Shown piece by piece: positions 51,027-60,141 of a stretch of 64,000 nucleotides of DNA (within the stretch, counting starts at the first letter, position 1; each line of letters begins with the position of its first letter). This DNA is from Mycobacterium sp. SMC-8 (lineage in GTDB: Bacteria; Actinomycetota; Actinomycetes; Mycobacteriales; Mycobacteriaceae), in the NCBI RefSeq assembly GCF_025263565.1, contig NZ_CP079865.1, positions 3,906,001-3,970,000 of the forward strand, given 5' to 3'. The translations under genes were made by a program, and so were the position numbers. The notes beneath the pieces are model-generated. The model worked only from the letters and a program-made list of their open reading frames with translations, was not told the DNA's origin and did not search any database.

Positions 51027-51847
51027 GGCCGCTGATCGTGCAGGACGACGGCCAGATCGGTTTCTACTGGACGACATCCGACGGAGCGCCCACCACGCTG
51101 CACGTGCTCGTCGGCGAGGACGACGAACCCGACCGGTTGGTGGCGACGCATCTGTCCGCGCTCGACGATTCGCTGATCGATGCTTCCCGGCGGTTCGGGG
51201 AGCTCCTCGGCGGCGGGCGGAGGCCGACGGTTCAGGACCGTCAGGATCTGGGCGAGCTCTATCGCAGTGTGGACCGGGCGTGCCTGGACTATGCGCGAGC
51301 AGTGGAGCGTCTCGGACTCGCGCCGGATTCCAGGGCCGGCCAGATCATCGGCACCGCAGTGCTGATGTCGATTCTGGCCCGACATCCGTTGGACATGCTA
51401 GGGCCGGCCCCCCTTGACGGTGAACTCGACGAACCGAAGCCAGGTGTCGTCGGCGGATACGGCGAGATGGCGCAGGTGGACCATGCCCGGCCGTGGAAAG
51501 GCGGCCGCTGGGTGGTGCGCACCGAGGCGGGCACCCGGTTGCCGCTGACGTTGTCGATGTTGCTGTACGACAGCTCGGGCACCAACAAGGACGCCGCACG
51601 CCGTGAGCACTGCGAGGCCATGCAGAAGGTGGTTTCATCTGCAGCGCAGACCGATGCCGATCCCTACGACGTCGCGTGCGCGCTGGACTGGTTGTTGTAC
51701 GACTGGCTGATGGCCCACCGCGACGGTCCCGACAGCGCGGAGATCGTCCTCCCGAAGGGCCGCGACGGTGATGCCACGGTGCTGGTGGCCGCTGCGGCGG
51801 CCTCCGTCGCTGCGCGGGCCACCTTCGATCCGGCCCTGGTGTGCTGA
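51023..51847 (+). CDS. Uncharacterised last gene of the huc operon
   Basis: A 274-residue protein that I cannot assign. It opens with a beta-rich segment (IVQDDGQIGFYWTTSDGAPTTLHVLVGEDDEPD), then helical regions with LGELYRSVDRACLDYARAVERLGL, and near the C-terminus DPYDVACALDWLLYDWLMAHRDGPDS. No cofactor motif, signal or membrane helix. The TTG start overlaps the propeller stop (TTGA), so it is translationally coupled. Position implies a hydrogenase-related role. Confidence 0.65.
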   Translation: MRPLIVQDDGQIGFYWTTSDGAPTTLHVLVGEDDEPDRLVATHLSALDDSLIDASRRFGELLGGGRRPTVQDRQDLGELYRSVDRACLDYARAVERLGLAPDSRAGQIIGTAVLMSILARHPLDMLGPAPLDGELDEPKPGVVGGYGEMAQVDHARPWKGGRWVVRTEAGTRLPLTLSMLLYDSSGTNKDAARREHCEAMQKVVSSAAQTDADPYDVACALDWLLYDWLMAHRDGPDSAEIVLPKGRDGDATVLVAAAAASVAARATFDPALVC

Positions 51848-51850
51848 ACC

Positions 51851-52234
51851 TCAGGCAGGGGTCAGCGTCACGTTGTGCAGCGCAACGGCCACGTCGCTGG
51901 GCAGAATTTCGACGAACGTCGGCACGTCCCGCAGGGCCGCGCCCATTCCGATGATGTTCCCCGGAGATGTTGGCGCACAGGGGAAGTCGCTGCACCGGAA
52001 CCAGCGGCCGGGCGGGCTCTGGTAAGGCTGCATGCTGGGGGACTGGTCTACGCGGTAGTGCCCGGGCGGGATGTACGCGGTCGCCCAGCCGTCGCGGGGC
52101 TGGGTGGTGACACCGAAGACGCCGTTGCTGCCGTACGGTGCCGCGGCCGCGGGCGCCGCGGACAGCACGCCGCCCGTCAACGCACATGCAGCAGCCAAGG
52201 TGAGCGCCGGCGCCCGCCGGAAGCCACGAGTCAT
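51851..52234 (-). CDS. Small secreted protein
   Basis: A 127-residue protein with a clear Sec signal (RRAPALTLAAACALTGGVLSAAPAAAA, cleavage near residue 32). The mature about 95 residues include YIPPGHYRVDQSPSMQPYQSPPGRWFRCSDFPC, with two Cys that could form a disulfide. The GHYRV...W-RCS pattern occurs in small mycobacterial secreted proteins of unknown role. It converges on the huc operon and marks its right end. Confidence 0.7.
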   Translation of the reverse strand: MTRGFRRAPALTLAAACALTGGVLSAAPAAAAPYGSNGVFGVTTQPRDGWATAYIPPGHYRVDQSPSMQPYQSPPGRWFRCSDFPCAPTSPGNIIGMGAALRDVPTFVEILPSDVAVALHNVTLTPA

Positions 52235-52432
52235 CCCATGAGACTAGCCGGGGTGTGGAACGTGGCAGCGTCTTACGGACCCGGAGTCGTATGGAATGGG
52301 CGCGCGCTTCCGGTCGAGGCCGTGCATCCTCGGCAAGCATGTCGTTTTTCGTAGCAAGACAGGCAGAGCAAGTGAACCAGCACGGCCCGGTCATTTCACC
52401 ACTGACTGTTTACTGCCGATTCGGCGAAAAGA

Positions 52433-52467
52433 GGCCGTCCTGAGTCGGTTTCGCGCGGCCGTTTTTT
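52433..52467 (+). terminator. Hairpin with U-tract before the HNH gene
   Basis: GGCCG (52433-52437) can pair with CGGCC (52456-52460), followed by GTTTTTTG. It resembles a Rho-independent terminator, with a rather short stem and long loop. It lies in the 260-bp gap between the secreted-protein gene and the HNH gene; no gene is seen in the gap. Confidence 0.45.
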
Positions 52468-52494
52468 GTCGGTGGGTGCTGGGAGGATGGGGTT

Positions 52495-53910
52495 ATGTCC
52501 TCGAGGGTCCCGACTGGTACTGGCACTGGTGGTGTGGTGGGTCAGTCTGATCGTCTTGAGGCGTTTTTCGAGGAGTTGGGGGAGTTGGCGGGTCAGCGCA
52601 ACGCCATTGATGGGCGTATCGCGCAGATCGCTGCCGAGATCGATGGTGCCGGGTTGTGGGGGTTCACCGGTGTGCGGTCGATGGAGGGGTTGATCGCGTG
52701 GAAGTTGGGTACTTCGTTTCGTAACGCCGAGACGATCGTGGCGGTGGCGCGCCGGCTTGGGGAGTTTCCGCGCTGTAGCCGGGATTTGCGGGAGGGCCGG
52801 CTGTCGTTGGATCAGGTCGGGGTGATCGCCGAGGGCGCGGGGGCGGGTTCTGACGATCATTACGCCGAGTTGGCCGCCCATTCGACGGTGGCCCAGTTGC
52901 GTATCGCGGTCAAGCAGGAACCCCGCCCCGAACCCGAACCCGGCTGTGACCCCGAATCCGGCTGTGACCCTGAGTCGGACCCTGAATCCGACTCTGAGGC
53001 CGAGGCCGAGTCCCGGTCTGAACCCGCGGTCAGGCCGGATCCCGCGCCGCGGGCGTCGATCACCAAGACCAGTGATGAGCAGTACACCTATTGGCGGATC
53101 GCGTTGCCCCATGATGAGGCGGCGACGTTCGACACGGCGCTGCGGTCTCATCACGAGGCGTTGGTGGCGCAGTGGAAACGCGACCACAACATCACCGACC
53201 ACGCCGACGGCCACGACACCGACCACGACATCACCGACCGCGGCTACGACACCGGCGATCGCGGTGAGGGTGTGGGGCGGGCGCCGTTGCCGGACACGGT
53301 GGCGGCGTTCTGGGCGCTGGTGAAGGCGGGCTGGGATGTTGAGGTGGCGCGGCGCCCGCATGGGCAGCACACCACGGTGGTGATGCATGTCGATGTCAAA
53401 GACCGCATCGCCTCCCTGCATTTGGGGCCGGCGCTCTCGGCTGCCGATCGTCGGTATCTGTCTTGTGATGCCACGTGTGAGGTGTGGTTCGAACGCCATG
53501 GGCAGGTCATCGGTTCCGGGCGCACGACCCGCACGATCAGCCGGCGGTTGCGGCGGGCGTTGGAGCATCGTGATCGCACGTGTGTGGTGCCTGGGTGTGG
53601 GGCCACGCGGGGGTTGCACGCCCATCACATCCGGCATTGGGAAGACGGCGGGCTGACCGAGTTGGACAACCTGGTGCTGGTCTGTCCCCACCACCACCGG
53701 TTGCATCACCGCGGCGTCCTCACCATCACCGGACCCGCCGAGCGGCTCACAGTCACCGACAGCACCGGCCGACACCTCGAACCCGGGTCACTGGCCCGTC
53801 CCCCGACCCAACCCCCACCCGAAGTCGCGCCCTATCGTGGGCCGTCCGGCGAACGGGCTCAGTGGAAGTGGTACACACCCTTCCAACCCCCACCACCCAC
53901 CACCAACTGA
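52495..53910 (+). CDS. DUF222/13E12-family HNH endonuclease-like protein
   Basis: A 471-residue member of the 13E12 repeat family abundant in mycobacteria. The DUF222 domain (about 15-300) contains VGQSDRLEAFFEELGELAGQ and WRIALPHDEAATFDTALRSHHEALV. It is interrupted by an acidic Glu/Asp/Ser stretch (about 145-180) and a His/Asp-rich stretch (about 235-260). The C-terminal HNH motif is CVVPGCGATRGLHAHHIRHWEDGG...NLVLVCPHHHRLHH. Function is unproven; copies often lie in REP13E12 mobile-element contexts. It sits exactly between the huc island and dapB. Confidence 0.88.
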   Translation: MSSRVPTGTGTGGVVGQSDRLEAFFEELGELAGQRNAIDGRIAQIAAEIDGAGLWGFTGVRSMEGLIAWKLGTSFRNAETIVAVARRLGEFPRCSRDLREGRLSLDQVGVIAEGAGAGSDDHYAELAAHSTVAQLRIAVKQEPRPEPEPGCDPESGCDPESDPESDSEAEAESRSEPAVRPDPAPRASITKTSDEQYTYWRIALPHDEAATFDTALRSHHEALVAQWKRDHNITDHADGHDTDHDITDRGYDTGDRGEGVGRAPLPDTVAAFWALVKAGWDVEVARRPHGQHTTVVMHVDVKDRIASLHLGPALSAADRRYLSCDATCEVWFERHGQVIGSGRTTRTISRRLRRALEHRDRTCVVPGCGATRGLHAHHIRHWEDGGLTELDNLVLVCPHHHRLHHRGVLTITGPAERLTVTDSTGRHLEPGSLARPPTQPPPEVAPYRGPSGERAQWKWYTPFQPPPPTTN

Positions 53911-54015
53911 TCCTTGGGAGCGCCCCAGGTCAGCGCCGACGCCTGCAGATCGACCGCGGGGACCCGGCAAAGTCAGCGGCGGCGAGCGAAATTCCTGAGG
54001 CCTGAGCTGGGACGC

Positions 54016-55225
<1,210 letters not shown>

Positions 55226-55229
<4 letters not shown>

Positions 55230-55681
55230 GCAAGACGCTGCTGATCGTGCACCACACCCCGTCGCCCCACTGCCACGAGATGTTCGAGGCGGTGCTCGCC
55301 GGCGCGACGGATCCCGAGATCGAGGGTGTCGAGGTGCTGCGCCGTGCAGCGCTGACGGTCTCACCGGCCGAGATGCTGGCCGCCGACGGCTACTTGCTGG
55401 GCACTCCGGCCAACCTCGGTTACATGAGCGGCGCGCTCAAGCACGCGTTCGACCAGTCGTATTACCCCCTGCTGGATTCGGCGCAGGGCCGGCCGTTCGG
55501 GATGTATCTGCACGGCAACGAAGGCACCGAGGGCGCTGAGCGGGCACTCGCAGCGATCACCGGTGCGCTCAAGTGGGAGAAAGCCGCCGAAACTGTGATC
55601 GTCTCCGGCAAGCCGACCAGAAGCGACTTGGAAGCGTGCTGGAATCTGGGTGCGACAGTGGCCGCGACACTGATGGTCTGA
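55226..55681 (+). CDS. Flavodoxin/NADPH-dependent FMN reductase-like protein (Rv2771c-like)
   Basis: A 151-residue flavodoxin-fold protein. Phosphate-binding start LLIVHHTPSPHCHEMFEAVL, then DGYLLGTPANLGYMSGALKHAFDQ and FGMYLHGNEGTEGAERAL match FMN-binding loops. Probably a quinone or FMN reductase; the electron donor is unknown. It overlaps the membrane-protein gene by 4 nt. The next gene, 12 nt on, is the interrupted one. Confidence 0.83.
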
Positions 55682-55693
55682 CGAAGGAGTCTC

Positions 55694-55794
55694 ATGCCCG
55701 GCATCGCCGAAATCGCCCTGGCCGGCGCACCGATCGCAGGTGGTGCGCTGCTCGGTCTGGCCGCGGGGAACCTGCGTCCGCCTGACGTGCGCGC
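55694..55794 (+). pseudogene. 5' part of membrane-protein gene split by the 1,043-bp element
   Basis: ATG 55694 with AAGGAG upstream encodes MPGIAEIALAGAPIAGGALLGLAAGN followed by LRPPDVR, then runs into the element; the hybrid frame stops at 55817-55819 after 41 residues. The N-terminal hydrophobic Ala/Gly-rich helix is the first membrane segment of the original protein. Joining base 55794 to 56843 restores one 151-residue frame (101 + 355 nt = 152 codons with stop). Confidence 0.85.
55790..55794. repeat. Left target-site duplication CGCGC
   Basis: Five bases directly before the element; the same CGCGC follows it at 56838-56842. Removing the element plus one copy rebuilds GAC GTG CGC GCG GCG ATC GCC in frame. 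Confidence 0.8.
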
Positions 55795-55809
55795 TGTTGA
55801 CCGTCCCTC
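55795..55809 (+). repeat. Left terminal inverted repeat
   Basis: TGTTGACCGTCCCTC; pairs with the right end at 13 of 15 positions. Confidence 0.75.
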
Positions 55810-56045
55810 TGTGTGACGACCACGGCGGGGGTGATCGTCATTGAAGTTGTCGAAATCCCGGGTCGGGGACGGCGGTCGTCTGCATCATCAGCGTGCCCAC
55901 GAACGGACCCCGCGCTGGTCTGCTCGCGCAGAGTCCATTTCGGCTCCGGCGCGATGCCGAATCCCGAGATCGTCACAATCGGTGACGGCGGACGCGTCGA
56001 TTCTGCGGTCGCCCAACACGAACTGACCCCTATCCCGGTTCCCGG

Positions 56046-56660
56046 GTGATAGGTAAGGCTGGTGGATCATGGACTGGCTCTGCGGTGATCGTCGCGCGCA
56101 CCGGCGAACTGGCCGAGAAACTGCTCGCCGCCGGCGAACTCCGCTGCCCGCGGTGCCGCGACGGCCAGCTGACTTCTTGGGGCTACGGCAGGCGGCGCTC
56201 CGTGCGCGATCACGACGGGACCACGATCACGGTGCGCCCCCGCCGCACGCGATGCCGGTCCTGCTCGTCAACGCATATCGTGATGCCCGCCGCTCTGCAG
56301 CCACGCCATGCCGACACCACCGCAGTGATTGGAACAGCATTGCTGCACAAAGCAAATGGACTCGGACACCGGCGTATCGCGGCGACCATGGGGCGGCCGG
56401 TGTCCACCGTGCGCCGCTGGCTTCGCCGACTACCGCCAGAGCACCTGGACCGTCTCGCACGCGACGGGACCGAGCAGCTGCTCGCCCTGGACCCCGACAC
56501 GTTCACCGCGCTGCGCTACCGAGGGAACATGTTGCACCACGCGCTGTCGCTGTTGTCGGCAGCGGCCTACTGGGACCGCCGCCGCTACGCCCTCGGTGAG
56601 CCGCCGTGGACCCTGATCGGGATGTACACCCGCGGCCGCCTTCTGGCGCCACCCGGCTGA
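56046..56660 (+). CDS. Zinc-ribbon/HTH protein (DUF6431-like) carried by the element
   Basis: A 204-residue protein with a zinc ribbon CPRC...CRSC (Cys34, Cys37, Cys70, Cys73), a helix-turn-helix region (about 91-130, TAVIGTALLHKANGLGHRRIAATMGRPVSTVRRWL) and a helical C-terminus. This resembles the actinobacterial DUF6431 proteins and the DNA-binding modules of transposases, but no DDE catalytic domain is present. It may bind the element ends or regulate transposition. GTG 56046 or GTG 56085 are possible starts. A dyad (CTATCCCGG/CCGGGTGATAG) overlaps the first. Confidence 0.7.
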   Translation: MIGKAGGSWTGSAVIVARTGELAEKLLAAGELRCPRCRDGQLTSWGYGRRRSVRDHDGTTITVRPRRTRCRSCSSTHIVMPAALQPRHADTTAVIGTALLHKANGLGHRRIAATMGRPVSTVRRWLRRLPPEHLDRLARDGTEQLLALDPDTFTALRYRGNMLHHALSLLSAAAYWDRRRYALGEPPWTLIGMYTRGRLLAPPG

Positions 56661-56822
56661 CCCTCCGACGTCCCCGCGCTGCCGCCGGGGGCGTCATCAC
56701 CATGCCTGCCGACAGTCGTCACCATGACGACCACCGCGTCGCCGCGACGATTACCCCGTCACAATGCAGACCGACCCCCGAAATCACGTCTGCATCCACA
56801 GTGACGCCATCGTCTGCATCCT

Positions 56823-56837
56823 GAGCGACGGCCAACA
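56823..56837 (-). repeat. Right terminal inverted repeat
   Basis: On the minus strand TGTTGGCCGTCGCTC; mirrors the left end with two mismatches. Confidence 0.75.
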
Positions 56838-56842
56838 CGCGC
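56838..56842. repeat. Right target-site duplication CGCGC
   Basis: Direct duplicate of 55790-55794. Confidence 0.8.
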
Positions 56843-57197
56843 GGCGATCGCCAAGGACCTGGATCTTTTGGACCGACTCCCGGCTGACCAGGCGCAGCGT
56901 CGCGCCGAACTTCAGCGCATCATCGACATGCGCATCGACGGCCTGATCGCCGCCGCCGACAAGAGCCGCGAGCTCCGTGAACTGGCGGCCTCCTACCAGG
57001 GGAACTGGCGCGACATCGTGGTGTTCATCTGCGCCATTCTGTTCACCATCGTCTGGTGGAACGTCGAGCACTCCCGCACGAACTGGCTTGTCATGTTCGT
57101 CGTGCTGATCATCCTGACGGTGCTTGCCGGGATCTACGCCGCGCGCGGCGCGTTGCGGGCCGTCACGACCTACTTGGCGCGCAGGCGGCGCCCCTAG
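56843..57197 (+). pseudogene. 3' part of the split membrane-protein gene
   Basis: In the restored frame this encodes AIAKDLDLLDRLPADQAQRRAEL and onward, a helical segment (LQRIIDMRIDGLIAAADKSRELRELAA), two membrane helices (IVVFICAILFTIVWWNV and WLVMFVVLIILTVLAGIYAARG) and a basic tail. A TTG at 56868 could start a 109-residue truncated product with both helices, so residual expression is possible. The intact 151-residue protein would have three hydrophobic segments. Function unknown. Confidence 0.8.
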
Positions 57198-57219
57198 CCT
57201 AAAGTGATGGACCCCAGCC

Positions 57220-58140
57220 TCAGTAGTGGTAGGTGTCCGACGGGGCCGGGATGTGAGTGGGCTCGTCGACGTCGTTGAACTCTGACGGTTCGATGTCGTA
57301 TGCGCGCGCAAGCTCCAGGATCTTGTTGGCGCGGGCGATGCGCGGAAGATCGGAGCCATTGCGGATCTCGCCGCCGTCACGCTCGTACTCGATGAGAAAC
57401 TCCTTCGCCCAGGCGATCTCCTCCGCCGACGGGGAGAGCCCCTCGTTGACGGTCAGGCACTGTTCGGGGGTCAGGCAGATCTTGCCGGTCATGCCGAACT
57501 CCGCTGACACGGCAGTGGCCTCGCTGAGCTTCTGTGCGCTGGACCCGACGGTGGGACCGTCGATCGCGCTCGCCAGATGAGCGGCTTTCGCAGCGATCGT
57601 GAAGCGCGACCGCGCGTAGGCCAGCGTCATCGGGTTGTCACCGAAGCCGGTGTCGCGCCGGAAATCGCCGATACCGAACGCCAAGCGGAAGGTGCCCTTA
57701 GCAGAGGCGATCTCGTTGATTCGCTCCAGGCCGCGCGCGGTCTCGACGAGCGCGACGATCGGCACGCCGGGCAGGCGCTTGGCGGTCTCGGTGACATGGT
57801 CGACCGACTCCACCATCGCCAGCATGACCCCGCCCACCGGGCTGCCCGCCAGCATCTCCAGATCACCGGCCCACCACTCGGTGCCGAACCCGTTCACCCG
57901 GACCCAGTCGGTGTGGCCCTCACCGAGCCAGCGCATCACGTTGGCCCGGGCCGCGGCCTTGTCCTTCGGCGCGACGGCGTCCTCGATGTCGAGGACCACG
58001 ATGTCGGCCCTGGAGTGGGCGGCCGCGTCGAAGCGCTCGTACTGCGCACCGTTGACCAGCAACCAACTGCGGGCCAGCACGGGGTCTATCCGCCGGCCCT
58101 GCTCACCGAACGCCGATTCACCGAAACTCTGGTCGTACAC
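57220..58140 (-). CDS. HpcH/HpaI aldolase-citrate lyase (CitE-like) CoA-ester lyase
   Basis: A 306-residue TIM-barrel protein of the CitE/L-malyl-CoA lyase superfamily. Typical segments: RSWLLVNGAQYERFDAAAHSRADIVVLDIEDAVAPKDKAAAR, WVRVNGFGTEW, VALVETARGLERINEIA and GIGDFRRDTG. Acidic Mg ligands (DIEDAV, VETARG) are present. Substrate unassigned; beta-hydroxyacyl- or citramalyl-CoA-type cleavage is typical of the family. GTG start, 5 nt after the hydrolase gene on the same strand, so one operon. Confidence 0.85.
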   Translation of the reverse strand: MYDQSFGESAFGEQGRRIDPVLARSWLLVNGAQYERFDAAAHSRADIVVLDIEDAVAPKDKAAARANVMRWLGEGHTDWVRVNGFGTEWWAGDLEMLAGSPVGGVMLAMVESVDHVTETAKRLPGVPIVALVETARGLERINEIASAKGTFRLAFGIGDFRRDTGFGDNPMTLAYARSRFTIAAKAAHLASAIDGPTVGSSAQKLSEATAVSAEFGMTGKICLTPEQCLTVNEGLSPSAEEIAWAKEFLIEYERDGGEIRNGSDLPRIARANKILELARAYDIEPSEFNDVDEPTHIPAPSDTYHY

Positions 58141-58145
58141 GCAGC

Positions 58146-58883
58146 TCAGACTAGGTGACTGTTGAAGAAAGAACGCATCGCGTCCCAGTGCCGGCGCGCG
58201 GCGGGCTCGTCATAGGGCCCGTTGTCGGGCACCGCGAACCCGTGAAACGCCGAGTACCACTCGATGGTGTGCTCGACGCCGGCATCGGTCAGCGCCTTCT
58301 CCAGTCGTTCACCGTCGGCGGTGGTGAACGACCGGTCGCTGCGGGCCGCACCGATGTAGACCGCGGCGCGGATCTTGTCGGCGAGCAGATGCGGGCTGCT
58401 GGTGTCGTCGGTGGCCAGGCCGCCCCCGTGGAAGGACATCGCCGCCGCGACCCGATCGGGGACCCGCCCGGCCACCACCAGCGACGTGCGGCCGCCCATG
58501 CAGTACCCGGTCGTGCCGAACGACGCGCCCCGGACCTCGGGCCGGGCCGCCAGGTAGTCGAAGAACGCGATCGCGTCGGACGTCATGATCTCGGGGGTGA
58601 TCTTGGAGATCATGCCGAACAGTCGACGACGCTCGGCCTCGTCCTCGAACACCGTCGCCATCGTGAACGGCGCCCAGTCACCGTCGCGGTAATACACGTC
58701 GGGCACGAGCACGGCGTAGCCGTAGCCGGCCAACCTGTCCGCCATCGCGCGGAAGGTCGGTCGGGCGCCTCCGGCGTCGGGATACATGACAATGCCGGGC
58801 CACGGCCCGTCGGAGTCTGGCGTGTGCAGGCTGACGGGGCAGGCGCCGTCTGCGGTGGTGATCGTATCGGTGATCCTCGGCAT
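58146..58883 (-). CDS. Dienelactone hydrolase family protein (Rv2765-like)
   Basis: A 245-residue alpha/beta hydrolase; length equals Rv2765. The nucleophile is Cys128 in GTTGYCMGG, the dienelactone hydrolase variant of the Ser elbow, with Asp and His later (ARSDRSFTTADGERL; YSAFHGFAVPD). It hydrolyses lactones or esters; the physiological substrate is unknown. Divergent from the lipoprotein gene, sharing a 172-bp intergenic region that holds the tandem regulatory motif. Confidence 0.88.
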   Translation of the reverse strand: MPRITDTITTADGACPVSLHTPDSDGPWPGIVMYPDAGGARPTFRAMADRLAGYGYAVLVPDVYYRDGDWAPFTMATVFEDEAERRRLFGMISKITPEIMTSDAIAFFDYLAARPEVRGASFGTTGYCMGGRTSLVVAGRVPDRVAAAMSFHGGGLATDDTSSPHLLADKIRAAVYIGAARSDRSFTTADGERLEKALTDAGVEHTIEWYSAFHGFAVPDNGPYDEPAARRHWDAMRSFFNSHLV

Positions 58884-58937
58884 GGGTTCCGTTCTACCTC
58901 AGCCGGGTCGACGCACGCTGTGCGTGCCCCGACCACC

Positions 58938-58981
58938 ATAGGGAAACACCCGATTTATCGCGGACATACCCGATATAGCGT
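58938..58981 (+). promoter_or_regulatory. Shared promoter motif, site A (two tandem copies) and -10 box
   Basis: ATAGGGAAACACCCGATTTA (58938-58957) is followed 20 bp later by a degenerate copy GGACATACCCGATATAGCG (58962-58980, 15 of 19 identical from GGAAAC). TAGCGT (58976-58981) is the likely -10, 34 nt from the first GGAAAC. The gene starts at 59056. Matching sites B and C lie upstream of two other genes. Confidence 0.65.
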
Positions 58982-59055
58982 CCCGTCCCGGAGGGCAGAC
59001 CACGCTGTCGGCACTTCAGCAACCGGCGAGATATTTGAGGCAGCGGAGCGTGAGC

Positions 59056-60117
59056 ATGGTGGGGACACTGCGTACCGAGACCCTCACGATCGTGTGCGCA
59101 GTTGTTGTCGCATCCTCTGGCTGCGGCGGTCAATCACAGAGCGGATACGCCGCGAGTCCGGCCCCGCGGCCGGCGTCATACGACGGCCTGTTCAGCGGTC
59201 CGCAACCGTGGACCACCGACGTCTCCGGAGCAGAAATATCCGACCGCAGCGACGCGATCGTGCAGGCGCTGAGCAGCATGGGCGGCTGGGGCGGCGACAA
59301 CGCTCTCCAGATCGATTTCTCCATCCCTGTCTTTTTCGCCGACGGCGACACGCCGCGCCGCCAGGTGGTCGGCACCGACGACTACTGCTGGGGCGGTGCG
59401 GCATGCGACAGCGTTCCCGCCGAGATGCCGGTTCCGCTGGACGCCAACATCGAAGGGTCACCGGATCTCACGTGTGACGCGTCAGGCGACAGCGCGGGGC
59501 AGGGTGACTGTCATCTGCTCGTCGCCGACCGCGACGGCCGGAGACTCTACGAGACCTATCAAGCCACTGCAGAAGGTGAAACCATCACGGCGCAAGGTTT
59601 TTTCGTATGGGATCTCGACAAGAAGTACCCGCCGACCCTACGCGGCGACCAGTGCACGAGCGCTGACGCCGCCGGCTTCCCGATCGCCGCTCTCACCCCG
59701 ACCGCCGACGAAGTTGCCTCTGGCGCAGTCGATCATGCGCTTCGGTTCATACTCCCGAACGACAGAATCAAGGAATCCGTCTACGTCCGACCAGCCACCC
59801 ATGCCGGTGGTCCGACAAGTGCCGATCCAGACGCACCTCCCTACGGCGTGCGGTTTCGGTTGAAGTCCGGCTTCGACGAATCGGACTACTCGGAAGGGGA
59901 GAAGGTGATCCTGCGGGCACTCAAGACGTTCGGCATGCTGCTCTCCGACGGGGGAGAGATCCCGCTGACCTTCGCCGACGATCGAACCAGCGCCGCGAAG
60001 TGGGCCGACCTCGGGATCGACGCGCACTCGTTCGACGCGATCGGCGTCGACCAGTTCGACGTCGTCGGATTGGGCGACGAAATCCCGCTCACCTACGACT
60101 GCGTGCGCAATTCGTGA
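59056..60117 (+). CDS. Lipoprotein of unknown function
   Basis: A 353-residue exported protein. The signal ends in a lipobox VASSGC (about Cys18 from the ATG at 59056). The mature protein is Gly/Asp-rich with several Cys (DDYCWGGAACDSVP, LTCDASGDSAGQGDCHL) likely in disulfides. I recognise no enzymatic family. Earlier starts (GTG 59050, TTG 59035) would lengthen the signal. It is first of two lipoprotein genes, the next beginning 24 nt later, and is preceded by promoter site A. Confidence 0.72.
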   Translation: MVGTLRTETLTIVCAVVVASSGCGGQSQSGYAASPAPRPASYDGLFSGPQPWTTDVSGAEISDRSDAIVQALSSMGGWGGDNALQIDFSIPVFFADGDTPRRQVVGTDDYCWGGAACDSVPAEMPVPLDANIEGSPDLTCDASGDSAGQGDCHLLVADRDGRRLYETYQATAEGETITAQGFFVWDLDKKYPPTLRGDQCTSADAAGFPIAALTPTADEVASGAVDHALRFILPNDRIKESVYVRPATHAGGPTSADPDAPPYGVRFRLKSGFDESDYSEGEKVILRALKTFGMLLSDGGEIPLTFADDRTSAAKWADLGIDAHSFDAIGVDQFDVVGLGDEIPLTYDCVRNS

Positions 60118-60141
60118 CAACTGCTGATCAAGGGGGTTCGG

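Larger units (their letters stand above)
55795..56837. mobile_element. 1,043-bp transposable element, apparently non-autonomous
   Basis: Bounded by CGCGC target duplications and by imperfect terminal inverted repeats TGTTGACCGTCCCTC (55795-55809) and TGTTGGCCGTCGCTC (complement of 56823-56837), 13 of 15 identical. 5'-TG ends and a 5-bp duplication are features of Mu/Tn7/Tn5053-type DDE elements. CGTCTGCATC recurs at 55877, 56787 and 56811, and TGACGACCAC at 55814 and 56725, possibly transposase-binding sites. It encodes one zinc-ribbon/HTH protein and no visible transposase, so it may be mobilised in trans. Confidence 0.8.

Noticed and set aside
53911..54015. Attachment site or inverted repeats closing a 13E12 element
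   Set aside because: No pair of matching repeats flanking the HNH gene could be found by eye.
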